From Achromobacter xylosoxidans (lineage in GTDB: Bacteria > Pseudomonadota > Gammaproteobacteria > Burkholderiales > Burkholderiaceae_B): a stretch of 64,000 nucleotides of DNA. Below the pieces are notes generated by a model. It was not told the DNA's origin. It made no database searches and saw nothing but the letters and a program-made list of their open reading frames with translations. The stretch covers positions 186,001 through 250,000 of the forward strand of contig NZ_MTLG01000052.1 of the NCBI RefSeq assembly GCF_002192695.1, given 5' to 3'. Made by a program: the position numbers and the translations under genes. Of the stretch, positions 1 through 8,616 are shown piece after piece (position 1 is the stretch's first letter; every line of letters begins with the position of its first letter).

Positions 1-304
1 TTCATATCAAACACTTCCGTTCTGCGCCGGCGGGCGCGGGGCGCGAAACCCCGCGCGAGCGGCTGGTTGATCCATGGCGCCGCGCGGTTCTTCTCGCAGT
101 CTGCCACCAGGTAGACGCGCAAGGGCAGGGGATTATTCCAGCGGCCCGGTGATCCGGCTCAGCGTTGCATAACGTTGAAATCTGTTTCGAGTCTGTTAAA
201 AAGTCCCGTGCAAAATTGCAGCCCCGCTGCTGCATCGCGATGGAAGCAAAGCGGCCTTCAACTATCGAGATAATGCGCAGCGCATCGTCAAAGAGAAACG
301 TCAC
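1..304. other. Left-edge intergenic stretch, no supported gene
   Basis: No convincing coding sequence is seen here. An ATG on the minus strand at 5-3, preceded by a GGAAG-like element, could be the start of a gene leaving the window to the left, but only one codon is visible. The long minus-strand reading frame across 2-733 is antisense to the LprI-like gene and has the arginine-rich, low-complexity look of a shadow frame. Confidence 0.4.
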
Positions 305-1132
305 ATGAAATCTGGATTCTTCGCTGGCCGCTTGTTGTGCACGGCTGGTTTCTTCGCGCTTGCCGCGCCCGCCCATGCGATCGATTGCGGCAAGGCGGGC
401 AGCGCCGTGGAAAAGCTGATCTGCTCGGACCGGAAGACCGTTGCGGCGGACGCTGAATTGAACCGGGCCTACTCTGCAATACTGAAGCAGGCCCCCGACG
501 CCGATATCCGCGCCATGCTGGCGCACAACCAGAAGCGCTGGCTCTTGGCGCGCGACCAGGCGCTCGCGAACCTGCTCGAGGATCCGGGCTCGGTTCCCGC
601 CGGCAAGACGGCCGCAGGCATCGCTCGCGATTTGATCCGCGACCGCACGGCGCAGTTCAAGGAGACGCGCAAGGGCGCCGCGCTGCCCGACATGATCAGC
701 CTTGCGGTCAGCCAGCAGCAGTTCCAGGCGCAATTCACCGGCGGCGCCTACGCCGGCTACTCGACATCATGCGACATCCTGCCGGGCGAACATGCCTACT
801 ACGGCTGCTTCGCGACGCGGCATTACCAGAACAAGGATCGCATCTGCTCCGTCGACGAGTACTGGGCCTCGGGCAGCGTCTACACCAAGCGTTATGTCGC
901 CAACGTGGTGGATGGCAAACCCAAGCTGGCGGCGTCGTGCTCCTTCAGCAGCTCGGACGAGGCATGCTCCGATACAGCGGGCGAGACCAAATGGAATATG
1001 AAGCCGCAACAGCCGGACTTCTCCTATCCTGCCAAGCCGCTGCCCAAGATCGACGGAGAGATCGTTAGCGACGACGATTACGAGTGGGCTCGGGCCTGCC
1101 TGACGGGGGCGGCCTATCCGGCAGCCAACTAA
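305..1132 (+). CDS. LprI-like (DUF1311) exported protein
   Basis: A 275-aa protein with a clear Sec signal peptide (hydrophobic core about residues 8-24, cleavage near AHA-ID). The mature N-terminus (CGKAGSAVEKLICSD, later ELNRAYSAIL and NQKRWLLARD) matches the cysteine-containing LprI/DUF1311 domain, best known from lysozyme-inhibitor-like periplasmic proteins. The remaining ~170 residues hold several more cysteines and no domain I recognise. Role inferred: periplasmic, possibly envelope-protective; the function is not proven. It is monocistronic, with about 300 bases free on each side. The start at 305 is the first ATG that places the signal peptide at the N-terminus. Confidence 0.75.
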   Translation: MKSGFFAGRLLCTAGFFALAAPAHAIDCGKAGSAVEKLICSDRKTVAADAELNRAYSAILKQAPDADIRAMLAHNQKRWLLARDQALANLLEDPGSVPAGKTAAGIARDLIRDRTAQFKETRKGAALPDMISLAVSQQQFQAQFTGGAYAGYSTSCDILPGEHAYYGCFATRHYQNKDRICSVDEYWASGSVYTKRYVANVVDGKPKLAASCSFSSSDEACSDTAGETKWNMKPQQPDFSYPAKPLPKIDGEIVSDDDYEWARACLTGAAYPAAN

Positions 1133-1207
1133 GCGCGGGAGCCGATCGCCCCTTGCGAGCGGCTTCTGTCATGCAAGGCCTCGCGCGTATTGCGCGCAGT
1201 TAACGTT

Positions 1208-1220
1208 GTATTGGCAATAC
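1208..1220. repeat. Perfect dyad GTATTG-G-CAATAC
   Basis: A 6-1-6 perfect inverted repeat in the 338-bp gene-free stretch between the LprI-like gene and the META lipoprotein gene. It is a possible operator; no regulator is identified. Confidence 0.5.
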
Positions 1221-1282
1221 TTGCAGGATTTTGCGGGTAATGTATGGAGTTGTAAGTTATCGAGGGTTCCGCAGGCACGCGT

Positions 1283-1305
1283 ACACGCGCAAGAATGGCG
1301 CGTGT
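1283..1305. repeat. Perfect 8-7-8 inverted repeat
   Basis: ACACGCGC, seven bases, then GCGCGTGT. It is not followed by a T-run, so it is more likely an operator or RNA stem-loop than an intrinsic terminator. It lies 166 bases upstream of the META lipoprotein start. Confidence 0.55.
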
Positions 1306-1307
1306 TT

Positions 1308-1325
1308 ACTAGGGGAAAACCCGTA
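1308..1325. promoter_or_regulatory. GGG-AAAA-CCC dyad next to the stem-loop
   Basis: A TACTAGGGG-AAAA-CCCGTA element lies directly after the preceding inverted repeat. Its dyad form and position upstream of a single-gene unit suggest a regulator-binding site. The rest of the 1133-1470 gap shows nothing else I can name. Confidence 0.35.
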
Positions 1326-1470
1326 TTTTTGGCGAATCAGCGGGTGTTCTTCAGGCCGGATCTGCGGCAAGATTTTGAAACCGACTGGATGGCCGCGCGT
1401 TCAAAACGTCCATCCCGCGAACGTAGAATCCCGGTTTTCATCAGTGCCATCCGGCTGACAGGAACGAACC

Positions 1471-2283
1471 ATGAAGAAAACCATCCTCCTTGCGTCCGTA
1501 TGCGCCGCGCTGCTGCAAGCCTGCGCTCCGACCTCCTCTCCCCGCGAAGGATCGTCCTCCATGCCCACTACCGCCACCTCGCCCGCCAGCCCCGCAGTGA
1601 ACCTGCCTGCCTACTATTGGCGCCTGGCCTCCGCCACCGATGCGGCGGGCAAGCCCATCGCCGCGCTGCAGGCCGGCGTCGAACACCAACTGCGCCTGTC
1701 GTTCACGCAGGACGCCTTGAACATCCGCGGCGGCTGCAATGCGCAGTTCGGCGGCTACACCTACAAGAACGGCGTGCTGCACGTGGCGAACCTCGCGTCC
1801 ACCATGAAGGCCTGCGACCAGAGCCTGATGCGCCTGGACGCCGAGATCGGCCAGCGCATGAAGGGCGACCTGCGCGCCACGCTCAGCGGCGAAGCGTCTG
1901 AACCGGCGCTGGAGCTGGTCGCGCAGGACGGCAGCGTCCTGAAGTTCGTCGGCGAACCCACGCCTGAAACTCTGTACGGCAGCGCTGGCGAAATCATGTT
2001 CCTGGAAGTCGCCGCGAAGAAGACCGAGTGCAGCCATCCGCTGATCCGCAACTACCAGTGCCTGATGGTGCGCGAGCGCCGCTACAACGAGGCCGGCGTG
2101 CAACAGCCGGCACAGGACAAGTGGCATCCCCTGTATCAGTCCATCGAAGGCTTCGAGCACCAGGACGGCGTGCGTACCGTGCTGCGCGTGAAGCGCTACG
2201 ACTGGAAGAACCCGCCCGCGGATGCGCCCAAGCAGGTGTATGTGCTGGACATGGTGGTCGAGCAGGACGCCTCGAAGAAGTAA
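1471..2283 (+). CDS. META-domain and DUF4377-like lipoprotein
   Basis: A 270-aa protein starting with a lipoprotein signal (LLQAC lipobox, Cys at about residue 18). Residues ~45-150 form a META/HslJ-type domain: YYWRLASA opening, RGGCNAQFGGYTY, then a MKACDQSLM segment like the conserved cysteine region of HslJ. Residues ~165-265 resemble the DUF4377 module often found with META domains (ECSHPLIRNYQCLMVRE, W-x-P-L-Y, IEGFE). Probably an outer-membrane-anchored stress or heat-shock lipoprotein; the biochemical role is unknown. AGGAA seven bases before the ATG supports the start. It is monocistronic. Confidence 0.75.
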   Translation: MKKTILLASVCAALLQACAPTSSPREGSSSMPTTATSPASPAVNLPAYYWRLASATDAAGKPIAALQAGVEHQLRLSFTQDALNIRGGCNAQFGGYTYKNGVLHVANLASTMKACDQSLMRLDAEIGQRMKGDLRATLSGEASEPALELVAQDGSVLKFVGEPTPETLYGSAGEIMFLEVAAKKTECSHPLIRNYQCLMVRERRYNEAGVQQPAQDKWHPLYQSIEGFEHQDGVRTVLRVKRYDWKNPPADAPKQVYVLDMVVEQDASKK

Positions 2284-2379
2284 GACGCCAGCATTCCATC
2301 TGGATAGTCCATTTGCGCCCGGCCCCTGGATCCAGGGGCCGGGCGCAGTCATTTCACCCGTCGCAGGCACAATATTGTA

Positions 2380-2398
2380 AATTATAGTTATTCTCATT
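2380..2398 (+). promoter_or_regulatory. Fur-box-like site upstream of fecI
   Basis: An AT-rich 19-mer beginning AATTATAG and ending TTCTCATT resembles Betaproteobacterial Fur boxes (about 10 of 19 positions by eye against the classical consensus). It ends 17 bases before the sigma factor start, as expected for iron-repressed fecI genes. Confidence 0.6.
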
Positions 2399-2415
2399 TA
2401 TAACCGTGCGTCTTC

Positions 2416-2922
2416 ATGGCCGCCTCCGACCCCTCTCCGCGGCATCCCCTGCATACGCTGTACCAGGAACATCAAGGCTGGCTGCAGGGCTGGCTGCGCA
2501 AAAAGCTGGGATGCGCCTTCGACGCCGCGGACCTGGTGCACGACACCTACCTGCGTGTGCTGGCCCGCCGTGAACCGGGCGATATCCGCGAGCCGCGTTC
2601 CTATCTGGCGACCATCGCGCACGGCCTCATGGTCAACCACCTGCGGCGCAGGGATCTGGAACGCGCCTATCTGGAAACGCTGGCGCAGTTGCCCCAGGCA
2701 CAGGCTCCATCGCCCGAGGAGCGCGCCCTGGCGCTGGAAGCGCTGTGCGAGATCGATGCCATGCTGGACGGCCTGCCCGTACCCGTGCGGCGCGCATTCC
2801 TGCTTTGCCAGCTTGAAGGCCTGACGCACGCGGACATCGCCAAAGCGCTGGGCGTGTCGGTCGGCTCCGTGCGGCTATACATTGCGCGCGCCTTGCGCCA
2901 GTGCCTGGAGTTCGCGCCGTGA
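2416..2922 (+). CDS. FecI-type ECF sigma factor
   Basis: 168-aa sigma-70 family protein of the iron-starvation group. Region 2 contains DLVHDTYLRVLAR and RSYLATIAHGLMVNHLRRR; region 4 has PVRRAFLLCQLEGLTHADIAKALGVSVGSVRLYIARAL. It should direct RNA polymerase to the promoter of the TonB receptor gene two genes downstream when released by the adjoining FecR protein. The order fecI-fecR-receptor is the classical one. It overlaps fecR by four bases (GTGA), so the two are translationally coupled. A Fur-box-like element lies immediately upstream. Confidence 0.92.
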   Translation: MAASDPSPRHPLHTLYQEHQGWLQGWLRKKLGCAFDAADLVHDTYLRVLARREPGDIREPRSYLATIAHGLMVNHLRRRDLERAYLETLAQLPQAQAPSPEERALALEALCEIDAMLDGLPVPVRRAFLLCQLEGLTHADIAKALGVSVGSVRLYIARALRQCLEFAP

Positions 2923-3902
2923 GCGCCAGCGAAGCAGGGCGCATCGACCCGCGCGCGCTGGACGGGGCAGTGGAATGGTTTCTGCGCTTGACCTCGGGCG
3001 CCGTCAGCCAGGCGGACCGGGACGCATGGCAGGCCTGGCGCCAGGCCGATCCCGAACACGAACGCGCCTGGCAGCGCACCGAAGCCCTGACGCGCCGTTT
3101 CGAGGCGGTGCCCAAGGGCATGTTGCCCGTGCTGGGCCGGCCGCGTTCGCCCGCCCGCCGCGCCGCGCTGGGCAAGCTGCTGGTGCTGATCGGCGCCGGG
3201 GGCGCCATCGGCTATGCGCAGGTCGATGAAGCCTGGCGCGGCTGGGTGGCGCAATACCGCACGCCGGTCGGCGCGCGGCGCGAGGTGATGTTGGCGGACC
3301 ATAGCCGCGTCGTGCTCAACGCCGCCACGGCCATGGATGTCCTGTTCGATGCCCAGCAGCGGCTGATCGCGCTGCATGGCGGCGAAATCCTGATCGAAAC
3401 CGCGCCGGACCCGCAACAGCTCGCGCGGCCCTTCATCGTGCGCACCCGCGAAGGCAGCATCACCGCGTTGGGCACGCGCTTCGTGGTCAGGCGCGACGAC
3501 GGCGTATCAGCGGTTCAGGTGCTGGAAGGCGCCGTGCGCGTGGCGCTGCGGGGCGCGCCCGCGGATGCGGCGCGCATCGTGCCGGCAGGCATGGGCTTGC
3601 GCTTCACCAGCGGGCATATCGACGCTGCCGAAGCGCTGACTGGCGATCCGTCCGCCTGGCAGCGCGGCATGCTGCAGGTCGACAGCATGCCCCTGGGTGA
3701 ATTCCTGCGCGAACTCCAGCGCTACCGCAAGGGCTGGATCGATTGCGCGCCCGAAGTGGCGCACCTACCTATCTCTGGCGCCTTCCCGCTGGCCGAGCCC
3801 GACCGGGTGCTGGCCACGGTGGCGGACACCCTGCAGCTCGGCCTGCGCCATCGCACCCGCTACTGGGTGTCGCTGGTGCCGCGCGGCGAGACTATTTTGT
3901 AA
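2919..3902 (+). CDS. FecR-type anti-sigma/sigma regulator
   Basis: About 327 aa. The N-terminal ~80 residues are the cytoplasmic DUF4880 domain (AVEWFLRLTSGAVSQADRDAWQAW). A short membrane segment follows (around LLVLIGAGGAIGYAQV), then the periplasmic FecR domain (REVMLADHSRVVLNAATAMDVLF, ITALGTRFVVRR, QVLEGAVRV) and the C-terminal secretin/STN-interacting part (YRKGWIDCAPEVAHLPISGAFPL). It transmits ligand occupancy of the receptor to the sigma factor. I chose the GTG at 2919, which overlaps the fecI stop; an in-frame GTG at 2901 is also possible but lies deeper inside fecI. Confidence 0.9.
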   Translation: MSASEAGRIDPRALDGAVEWFLRLTSGAVSQADRDAWQAWRQADPEHERAWQRTEALTRRFEAVPKGMLPVLGRPRSPARRAALGKLLVLIGAGGAIGYAQVDEAWRGWVAQYRTPVGARREVMLADHSRVVLNAATAMDVLFDAQQRLIALHGGEILIETAPDPQQLARPFIVRTREGSITALGTRFVVRRDDGVSAVQVLEGAVRVALRGAPADAARIVPAGMGLRFTSGHIDAAEALTGDPSAWQRGMLQVDSMPLGEFLRELQRYRKGWIDCAPEVAHLPISGAFPLAEPDRVLATVADTLQLGLRHRTRYWVSLVPRGETIL

Positions 3903-3922
3903 CGGCGACTAGCACTTTCTGC

Positions 3923-3948
3923 GTCTTATCTGGCTACCAGGGTAAGAC
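3923..3948 (+). repeat. Nested stem-loop between fecR and receptor gene
   Basis: GTCTTA pairs with TAAGAC, and inside it CTGG pairs with CCAG around a three-base loop, with small internal bulges. It sits 20 bases after the fecR stop and 20 before the receptor start, with no T-run. It could act as a partial terminator or mRNA processing site that uncouples receptor from regulator expression. Confidence 0.5.
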
Positions 3949-3968
3949 CAATATCTGGAGTGCATGTC

Positions 3969-6407
3969 ATGCCCCCTCAGTTTCCCCTGCTGCGCGCAAG
4001 CGTCTCCCTTCCTGCCTTGCTCGCGGCTGGCGCATTCGCGCTGCCGCTGGCCGGGGTGATGGCGCCCGTCCACGCGCAGGCGCCGGCCGGGCAGGTGAGC
4101 GTGGCCATCGAGCCCGGACCGCTCAGCGCGGCGCTCTCGGCCTACGCCGCCCAGGCCGGCGTGCTGCTGTCGTTCGATCCCGCCCTGACGCGCGACCTGC
4201 AGTCGCCCGGCTTGCGCGGCAGCTATGGCTTCGAGGACGGGCTGCGCCAATTGCTGGCCGGCAGCGGCCTGGAACCGGCGCGGCGCGCCGATGGCGGCTA
4301 CACCCTGCGCAAATTGCCGCAGAGCGAGGTCACGGCCCTGCCCGCCGTGACCGTGACCGGCGCTGGCGATGAAGGTCCCTCCGAAGGGACTGGCTCCTAT
4401 ACCGTGCCGGCGACCAGCGCGGCCACCCGCATGCCGCTGTCGCTGCGCGAAACCCCGCAATCCATCAGCGTCGTCACGCGGCAGCAGATGGACGACCAGA
4501 ATCTGAACACGCTTGACGAAGTGATGCGCCAGACGCCCGGCATCGCGGTCGAGCGGCTGGATGAGCGCGTGCAATTCACCTCGCGCGGCTTCGCGCTGAA
4601 CACCATGCTCGATGGCGTACCCACGCTGTCGTTCAAGACGCCGTCCGCCGAAGCAGGGATGATCAACACCGCCATCTACGACCGGGTGGAAGTCGTGCGC
4701 GGCGCCGCGGGCCTGCTCAACGGCGTGGGCGAACCCGGCGGCTCGGTGAACCTGGTGCGCAAGCGCCCCACCTCGGAGTTCGCCGGCCACGTCACCGCGG
4801 GCGTCGGCCGCTGGAACAGCTACAACGCGGAAGCCGACCTGGGCGGCCCGCTGAACAGCGCCGGGACGCTGCGCGGCAGGGTTGTCGCCGCCCGCACCGC
4901 GGGCGACAGCTTCATCGACTACAAGAAGCGCTCCGACGATGTCTTCTACGGCATCCTGGAGGCCGACATCCTGCCGAATACCACGGTCAGCCTGGGCTAC
5001 GAGCACCAGAAGACCGCCATCGACGGCGCCAACTTCGGCCAGGCGCCGCTGTTCTACAGCGACGGCACGCGCACGAATCTACCCAGGTCCTTCAATCCCG
5101 TGACGCCGTGGAGCCAATGGGACATGTACACGGACCGGATATTCGCCACGCTGGACCATCGCTTCGACAGCGGCTGGCATATCAAGATGGATGCCAGCCG
5201 CCTGAAGAACGAAAGAAAGGCGGCGTGGGGCTATCTGCTTGCGTACCGGCCCATAGAGCCGTCCGGCGCCTCCACCATCGAGCTGCGCGACAACCCGGCA
5301 AACTCGACCAACAAGTCCTTCGACGTCTACGCCGAAGGGCCGTTCCAGGCATTCGGCAGGGAGCATCGCGCCGTCTTGGGGGTGAGCTACAACCGCTACA
5401 CCAGCGAACTCAATCTGAACTCGGCAAACCCGGCCGGCTGGGACCGCCGCCCGGTGAATTTCTACGAGTTGCGGGATGTCCAGAGGCCGTCGATGCCCTA
5501 CACCTTCTTCAACACCTTCCTGGACGCGAAGGAAACCGCCATCTATGGTTCGGCGCGCTTGAAGGTGGCTGATCCGGTATCGGTGATACTTGGCGCACGG
5601 ACCACCTGGTACGAAGAGAACTCGTCGTCCTACAACGGTCCCGCAAACCTCTGGACCCACAATCCCACCGCCAAGGAAAACGGCGTCTTCACGCCCTATG
5701 CAGGCGTGGTCGTGGACCTGAGCAAGAATTATTCGGCCTATGCCAGCTACACCCGGATCTTCATTCCCACCACCTCGCGCGACGCCGGCAACGTGGTGCT
5801 GCCGCCGCAGACCGGGCAGAACTATGAACTCGGCCTGAAGGGCGAGCACCTGGACGGCAAGCTGAACACCAGCTTCGCGATATTCCGGACGCAGGAGGAA
5901 AACGTTGCGGTCGAAGACCCGTCCAGCCCGCCGCTGCCGGACGGCAGCACGCCGTACCGCGCCGTCAAAGGCGCGCGCAGCAAGGGCTTTGAATTGACCG
6001 CATCCGGCGAAGTGGCGCCCGGCCTGCAACTGATGGGCGGCTACACCTACTTCGCCAAGCGCGATGCCGAAGGCGCATTGCTGCTGCCGAGCACGCCCCA
6101 GCGGCTGTTCCGCCTGGCCGCCAGCTACAGGCTGCCCGGCGAGTGGAACAAGCTCACGATCGGCGGCAACGTCAGCTACCAGAGCAGCATCTACTACGAC
6201 GAAGCCAGCGGGCTGGGCCGCGCCAGCCAGGGCGGCGTCACCCTGTTCGGCCTGATGGCGCGCTATGACTTCAACAGGCATGTGTCCGCTTCCATCAATG
6301 TGGAAAACCTGACCGACAAGTATTACTACAGCGGATTGGGGGGCTACAACGGCTACAACTACGGCACGCCCCGGAACGTGTGGATGAAGGTCAGCTACAG
6401 GTTCTGA
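3969..6407 (+). CDS. TonB-dependent siderophore receptor with STN signalling domain
   Basis: About 812 aa. Signal peptide (residues ~1-35), then the secretin/TonB N-terminal short domain (SVAIEPGPLSAALSAYAAQ ... YTLRKLP), which contacts FecR. Plug domain from ~130 (RETPQSISVVTRQQMDD, DRVEVVRGAAGLLNGVGEPGG), then a 22-strand barrel ending in KVSYRF with the usual C-terminal Phe. The plug wording is that of the FoxA/FpvA/FhuE group of ferric-siderophore receptors; the actual siderophore cannot be read from sequence. GGAG eight bases upstream supports ATG 3969 over a GTG at 3960. It is the third gene of the fecI-fecR operon and is probably sigma-activated by its own ligand. Confidence 0.9.
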   Translation: MPPQFPLLRASVSLPALLAAGAFALPLAGVMAPVHAQAPAGQVSVAIEPGPLSAALSAYAAQAGVLLSFDPALTRDLQSPGLRGSYGFEDGLRQLLAGSGLEPARRADGGYTLRKLPQSEVTALPAVTVTGAGDEGPSEGTGSYTVPATSAATRMPLSLRETPQSISVVTRQQMDDQNLNTLDEVMRQTPGIAVERLDERVQFTSRGFALNTMLDGVPTLSFKTPSAEAGMINTAIYDRVEVVRGAAGLLNGVGEPGGSVNLVRKRPTSEFAGHVTAGVGRWNSYNAEADLGGPLNSAGTLRGRVVAARTAGDSFIDYKKRSDDVFYGILEADILPNTTVSLGYEHQKTAIDGANFGQAPLFYSDGTRTNLPRSFNPVTPWSQWDMYTDRIFATLDHRFDSGWHIKMDASRLKNERKAAWGYLLAYRPIEPSGASTIELRDNPANSTNKSFDVYAEGPFQAFGREHRAVLGVSYNRYTSELNLNSANPAGWDRRPVNFYELRDVQRPSMPYTFFNTFLDAKETAIYGSARLKVADPVSVILGARTTWYEENSSSYNGPANLWTHNPTAKENGVFTPYAGVVVDLSKNYSAYASYTRIFIPTTSRDAGNVVLPPQTGQNYELGLKGEHLDGKLNTSFAIFRTQEENVAVEDPSSPPLPDGSTPYRAVKGARSKGFELTASGEVAPGLQLMGGYTYFAKRDAEGALLLPSTPQRLFRLAASYRLPGEWNKLTIGGNVSYQSSIYYDEASGLGRASQGGVTLFGLMARYDFNRHVSASINVENLTDKYYYSGLGGYNGYNYGTPRNVWMKVSYRF

Positions 6408-6538
6408 GGACCGGGCAGGCAGGGCTGCGAGCGCGGGGCTGGCAGCTTACGCGCGGAGCGCGGGTTTGATGTTTGTCATGTCCGTGCCACCTTTGCTGAT
6501 GGGACAATCCTGACTGACGGCCATTCCCGTACGCAGCC

Positions 6539-6982
6539 ATGAATACCTACCCCTTGCTGCTCATCCTGCACCTGCTCGCCGCCTTCCTCTTCGTCGGCAC
6601 GGTCACCTTCGAGGTGCTGTTCCTAGAGCCCGTGCACAAGCGCCTGCCGCCCGACGTGCGCCGCGCTTTGGGCAGCCAGCTCGCGCCGCGCGTGCGGTCG
6701 GTGTTGCCGTGGTCGGTCGTGGTGCTGTACCTGGCCGGCCTGGGCCTGGCCTGGCAGTACCGCGGCGCGCTCGCCGACCCGTTCGCCTCGTCCTTCGGCA
6801 TCCTGTTGTCGCTGAAGATCGCGCTGGCCCTGAGCGTGCTGGTCCATGTCGCCACCGCCCTGACGCTGGCGCGGCGCCAGCGCCTGACCGGAGCCTTGAG
6901 CCGGCGCATGCATGTCAGCGTGTTCTGCCACATGGTGCTGATCGTGGTGCTGGCCAAGGCGATGTTCCACGTGGCCTGGTGA
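6539..6982 (+). CDS. CopD-like small four-helix membrane protein
   Basis: 147 aa, four predicted membrane helices (about residues 5-25, 54-74, 85-107, 123-145), with histidines at helix ends or inside (LHLLAAF, LVHVATAL, RMHVSVFCHM, AMFHVAW) that could ligate heme or metal. It resembles the CopD/DUF2214-type family. Located 131 bases after a siderophore receptor. A very similar paralogue (16303-16746, also 147 aa, same opening MNTYP and the shared block FVGTVTFEVLFLEPV) sits just before another TonB receptor. I infer a role in inner-membrane metal or siderophore handling, perhaps redox release of iron. This is inference from context only. Confidence 0.75.
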   Translation: MNTYPLLLILHLLAAFLFVGTVTFEVLFLEPVHKRLPPDVRRALGSQLAPRVRSVLPWSVVVLYLAGLGLAWQYRGALADPFASSFGILLSLKIALALSVLVHVATALTLARRQRLTGALSRRMHVSVFCHMVLIVVLAKAMFHVAW

Positions 6983-7038
6983 GTTCCGTGGCGCGTTCAG
7001 AGCCTGCCCGCAACGCCACATGGGTCCGCAGTACGGGG

Positions 7039-7482
7039 CTACGCCGGCAATGCGATCGGCTCGCGTGTCCCGTAGCCTTCTTCCCCATAGACCAATCCAG
7101 GCAGTGGCGAGCGGCCGCAAGCTTCCCATAGTTCCGCCACCCATGGCATCGCGGTATCGACGATGACGTCCTGCACATTGAAGCCGGCTTCGTCCGACGC
7201 GAACAGCGGCACCTCGGGTTCGATGCCGTCTTCCGTGTGGCGCACATCGAACAGGTAACGGTGGCCTTCGATGGCCTTGTTGAGCACGAACAGGTCCGGG
7301 CCTTCCAGGCTGGCGACCACGGAAAACGTGCCTTCGCCGTCCTGATCGGGGAACACCACGAAGTGGATCTCGCGCGCCTTGGGCGGCAGGGCGGCGATCA
7401 GCGCCGTCAGCGTGGCACGGGCTGCGGCGTTGTGGACGCGCAGGATGCGCAGCAGTTCGATTTCGTATTCGGATTGGGTCAT
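7039..7482 (-). CDS. Conserved hypothetical protein (DUF6389-like)
   Basis: 147-aa soluble acidic protein without signal peptide or membrane helix. It has helical N-terminal residues (YEIELLRILRVHNAAARATL) followed by beta-rich sequence (IHFVVFPDQDGEGTFSVVASLEG) and an alpha/beta C-terminus. It recalls the uncharacterised DUF6389 family, but I am not certain. It stands alone, converging with the CopD-like gene. No function can be given. Confidence 0.6.
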   Translation of the reverse strand: MTQSEYEIELLRILRVHNAAARATLTALIAALPPKAREIHFVVFPDQDGEGTFSVVASLEGPDLFVLNKAIEGHRYLFDVRHTEDGIEPEVPLFASDEAGFNVQDVIVDTAMPWVAELWEACGRSPLPGLVYGEEGYGTREPIALPA

Positions 7483-7577
7483 GGAAATCTTCGTTCAGGG
7501 CCGGTCGTGTTTCGGTGCGGCCGCCTTTGGATAGGCGGCAGGGAGTCCGGTGGATTATCTGCCATTTCTCTTTGCTG

Positions 7578-8483
7578 TCACCGCGCCAGCCGCAGGCACT
7601 CCATGAAGTAAGCCGCATGCTCCGATGCCAGCGCGGCGTCTCGCCACACCATGCCGGTTATCCCGCGGCTGCGCATGGCCAGCGGCAATACCTTGATCAT
7701 GTGCTGCTTGGCGAAATGCTGCGCCAGCCGTTCCGAGATCGGCAGCACCAGGTCCGAGCCGTCCAGCAGCGCCAGGTTGACCAGCACCGACGACGATTCG
7801 ACCTGATGCCAGGGCGCGGGCTGGCCGGCCAGCGCCAGTTCGTAATCGATGCGTGTCCGCATCGGCGTTGACGGGCCGGGCGCGATCCAGGGGTATTCCT
7901 GCACGTCCTCCCATGTCACCTTGCGCTTGTTCGCCAGCGGATGCGCCGTGCCCACGGCCAGGCAGATAGGCTCGCCGTACAACTCTTCGTAATGCAGGTT
8001 GCGCGGCAGCGAGTGCTGTTCCAGGCGTCCCACCAGCACGTCGAACGTGCCTTCCTGCATCAGCGGCAGCAGGTAGTCCAGTGTGTTCTCGGCCAGCCGC
8101 AGCAGCACGCGCGGATAGCGTTCGCGAAAGCGCCGGATGCTGGGAGGCAGCAGCACCGGGGCGATATTGGGTGTGACGCCCACGGCCAGCGTGCCGGTGG
8201 CGCCGCGAGCCAGTTGCGCCATGGTGTCCTGGGCGCGGCCCAGCTTGCCCAGGATCTCGCGCGCATGCGCGCGCAGTTCCAGTCCGTACAGCGTGGGCTC
8301 GATGCCGCGCGCATGGCGCTCGAACAGCATCAGGCCGATGTCTGCTTCCAGGTCCTTCAGCCACTTCGACAGCGCTGGCTGCGTGATGTTGAGTTCCGAC
8401 GCGACCTGGCTCAGGTTGCGGGTTTCGCACAGGCGCACCAGGATGGCCAGGTGGCGCAGGCGGATGCGGTGGGTCCAGTCCAT
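7578..8483 (-). CDS. LysR family regulator of the sulfatase operon
   Basis: 301 aa. N-terminal winged HTH (LRHLAILVRLCETRNLSQVASELNITQPALSKWLKDLEADIG) and a type-2 periplasmic-binding effector domain (GTLAVGVTPNIAPVLLPPSIRRFRERYPRV). It is transcribed divergently from the sulfatase and Bug receptor genes with 133 bases between, so it most likely controls them and itself. The inducer is unknown; it could be the sulfated substrate, its product, or sulfate limitation. Confidence 0.9.
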   Translation of the reverse strand: MDWTHRIRLRHLAILVRLCETRNLSQVASELNITQPALSKWLKDLEADIGLMLFERHARGIEPTLYGLELRAHAREILGKLGRAQDTMAQLARGATGTLAVGVTPNIAPVLLPPSIRRFRERYPRVLLRLAENTLDYLLPLMQEGTFDVLVGRLEQHSLPRNLHYEELYGEPICLAVGTAHPLANKRKVTWEDVQEYPWIAPGPSTPMRTRIDYELALAGQPAPWHQVESSSVLVNLALLDGSDLVLPISERLAQHFAKQHMIKVLPLAMRSRGITGMVWRDAALASEHAAYFMECLRLAR

Positions 8484-8521
8484 GCAGGCGTCCTTGAGGC
8501 ATAAATACGCGGTTATGGCTC

Positions 8522-8541
8522 GGTAATATTAATTCATTACC
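8522..8541. promoter_or_regulatory. Candidate LysR operator GGTAAT-N8-ATTACC
   Basis: A perfect 6-8-6 dyad in the lysR-sulfatase intergenic region, enclosed by an outer pair CATAAAT (8500-8506) and ATTTATG (8543-8549). A possible sulfatase promoter (TTACCA at 8537 and CATAAT at 8561, 18-base spacer) overlaps its right arm. This is the expected geometry for a LysR-type site. Confidence 0.5.
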
Positions 8542-8616
8542 AATTTATGTCTCCTCTACACATAATGGCCTGACAACAGAGCCCGGCCGGCGCAAAGCCG
8601 ACGGCGAGGAGACACG

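Noticed and set aside
3-5. Start of a leftward gene at the window edge
   Set aside because: One codon only; it cannot be tested inside the window.
2-733. 243-codon minus-strand frame
   Set aside because: Mostly antisense to the LprI-like gene, with Arg/Ala-rich shadow composition.
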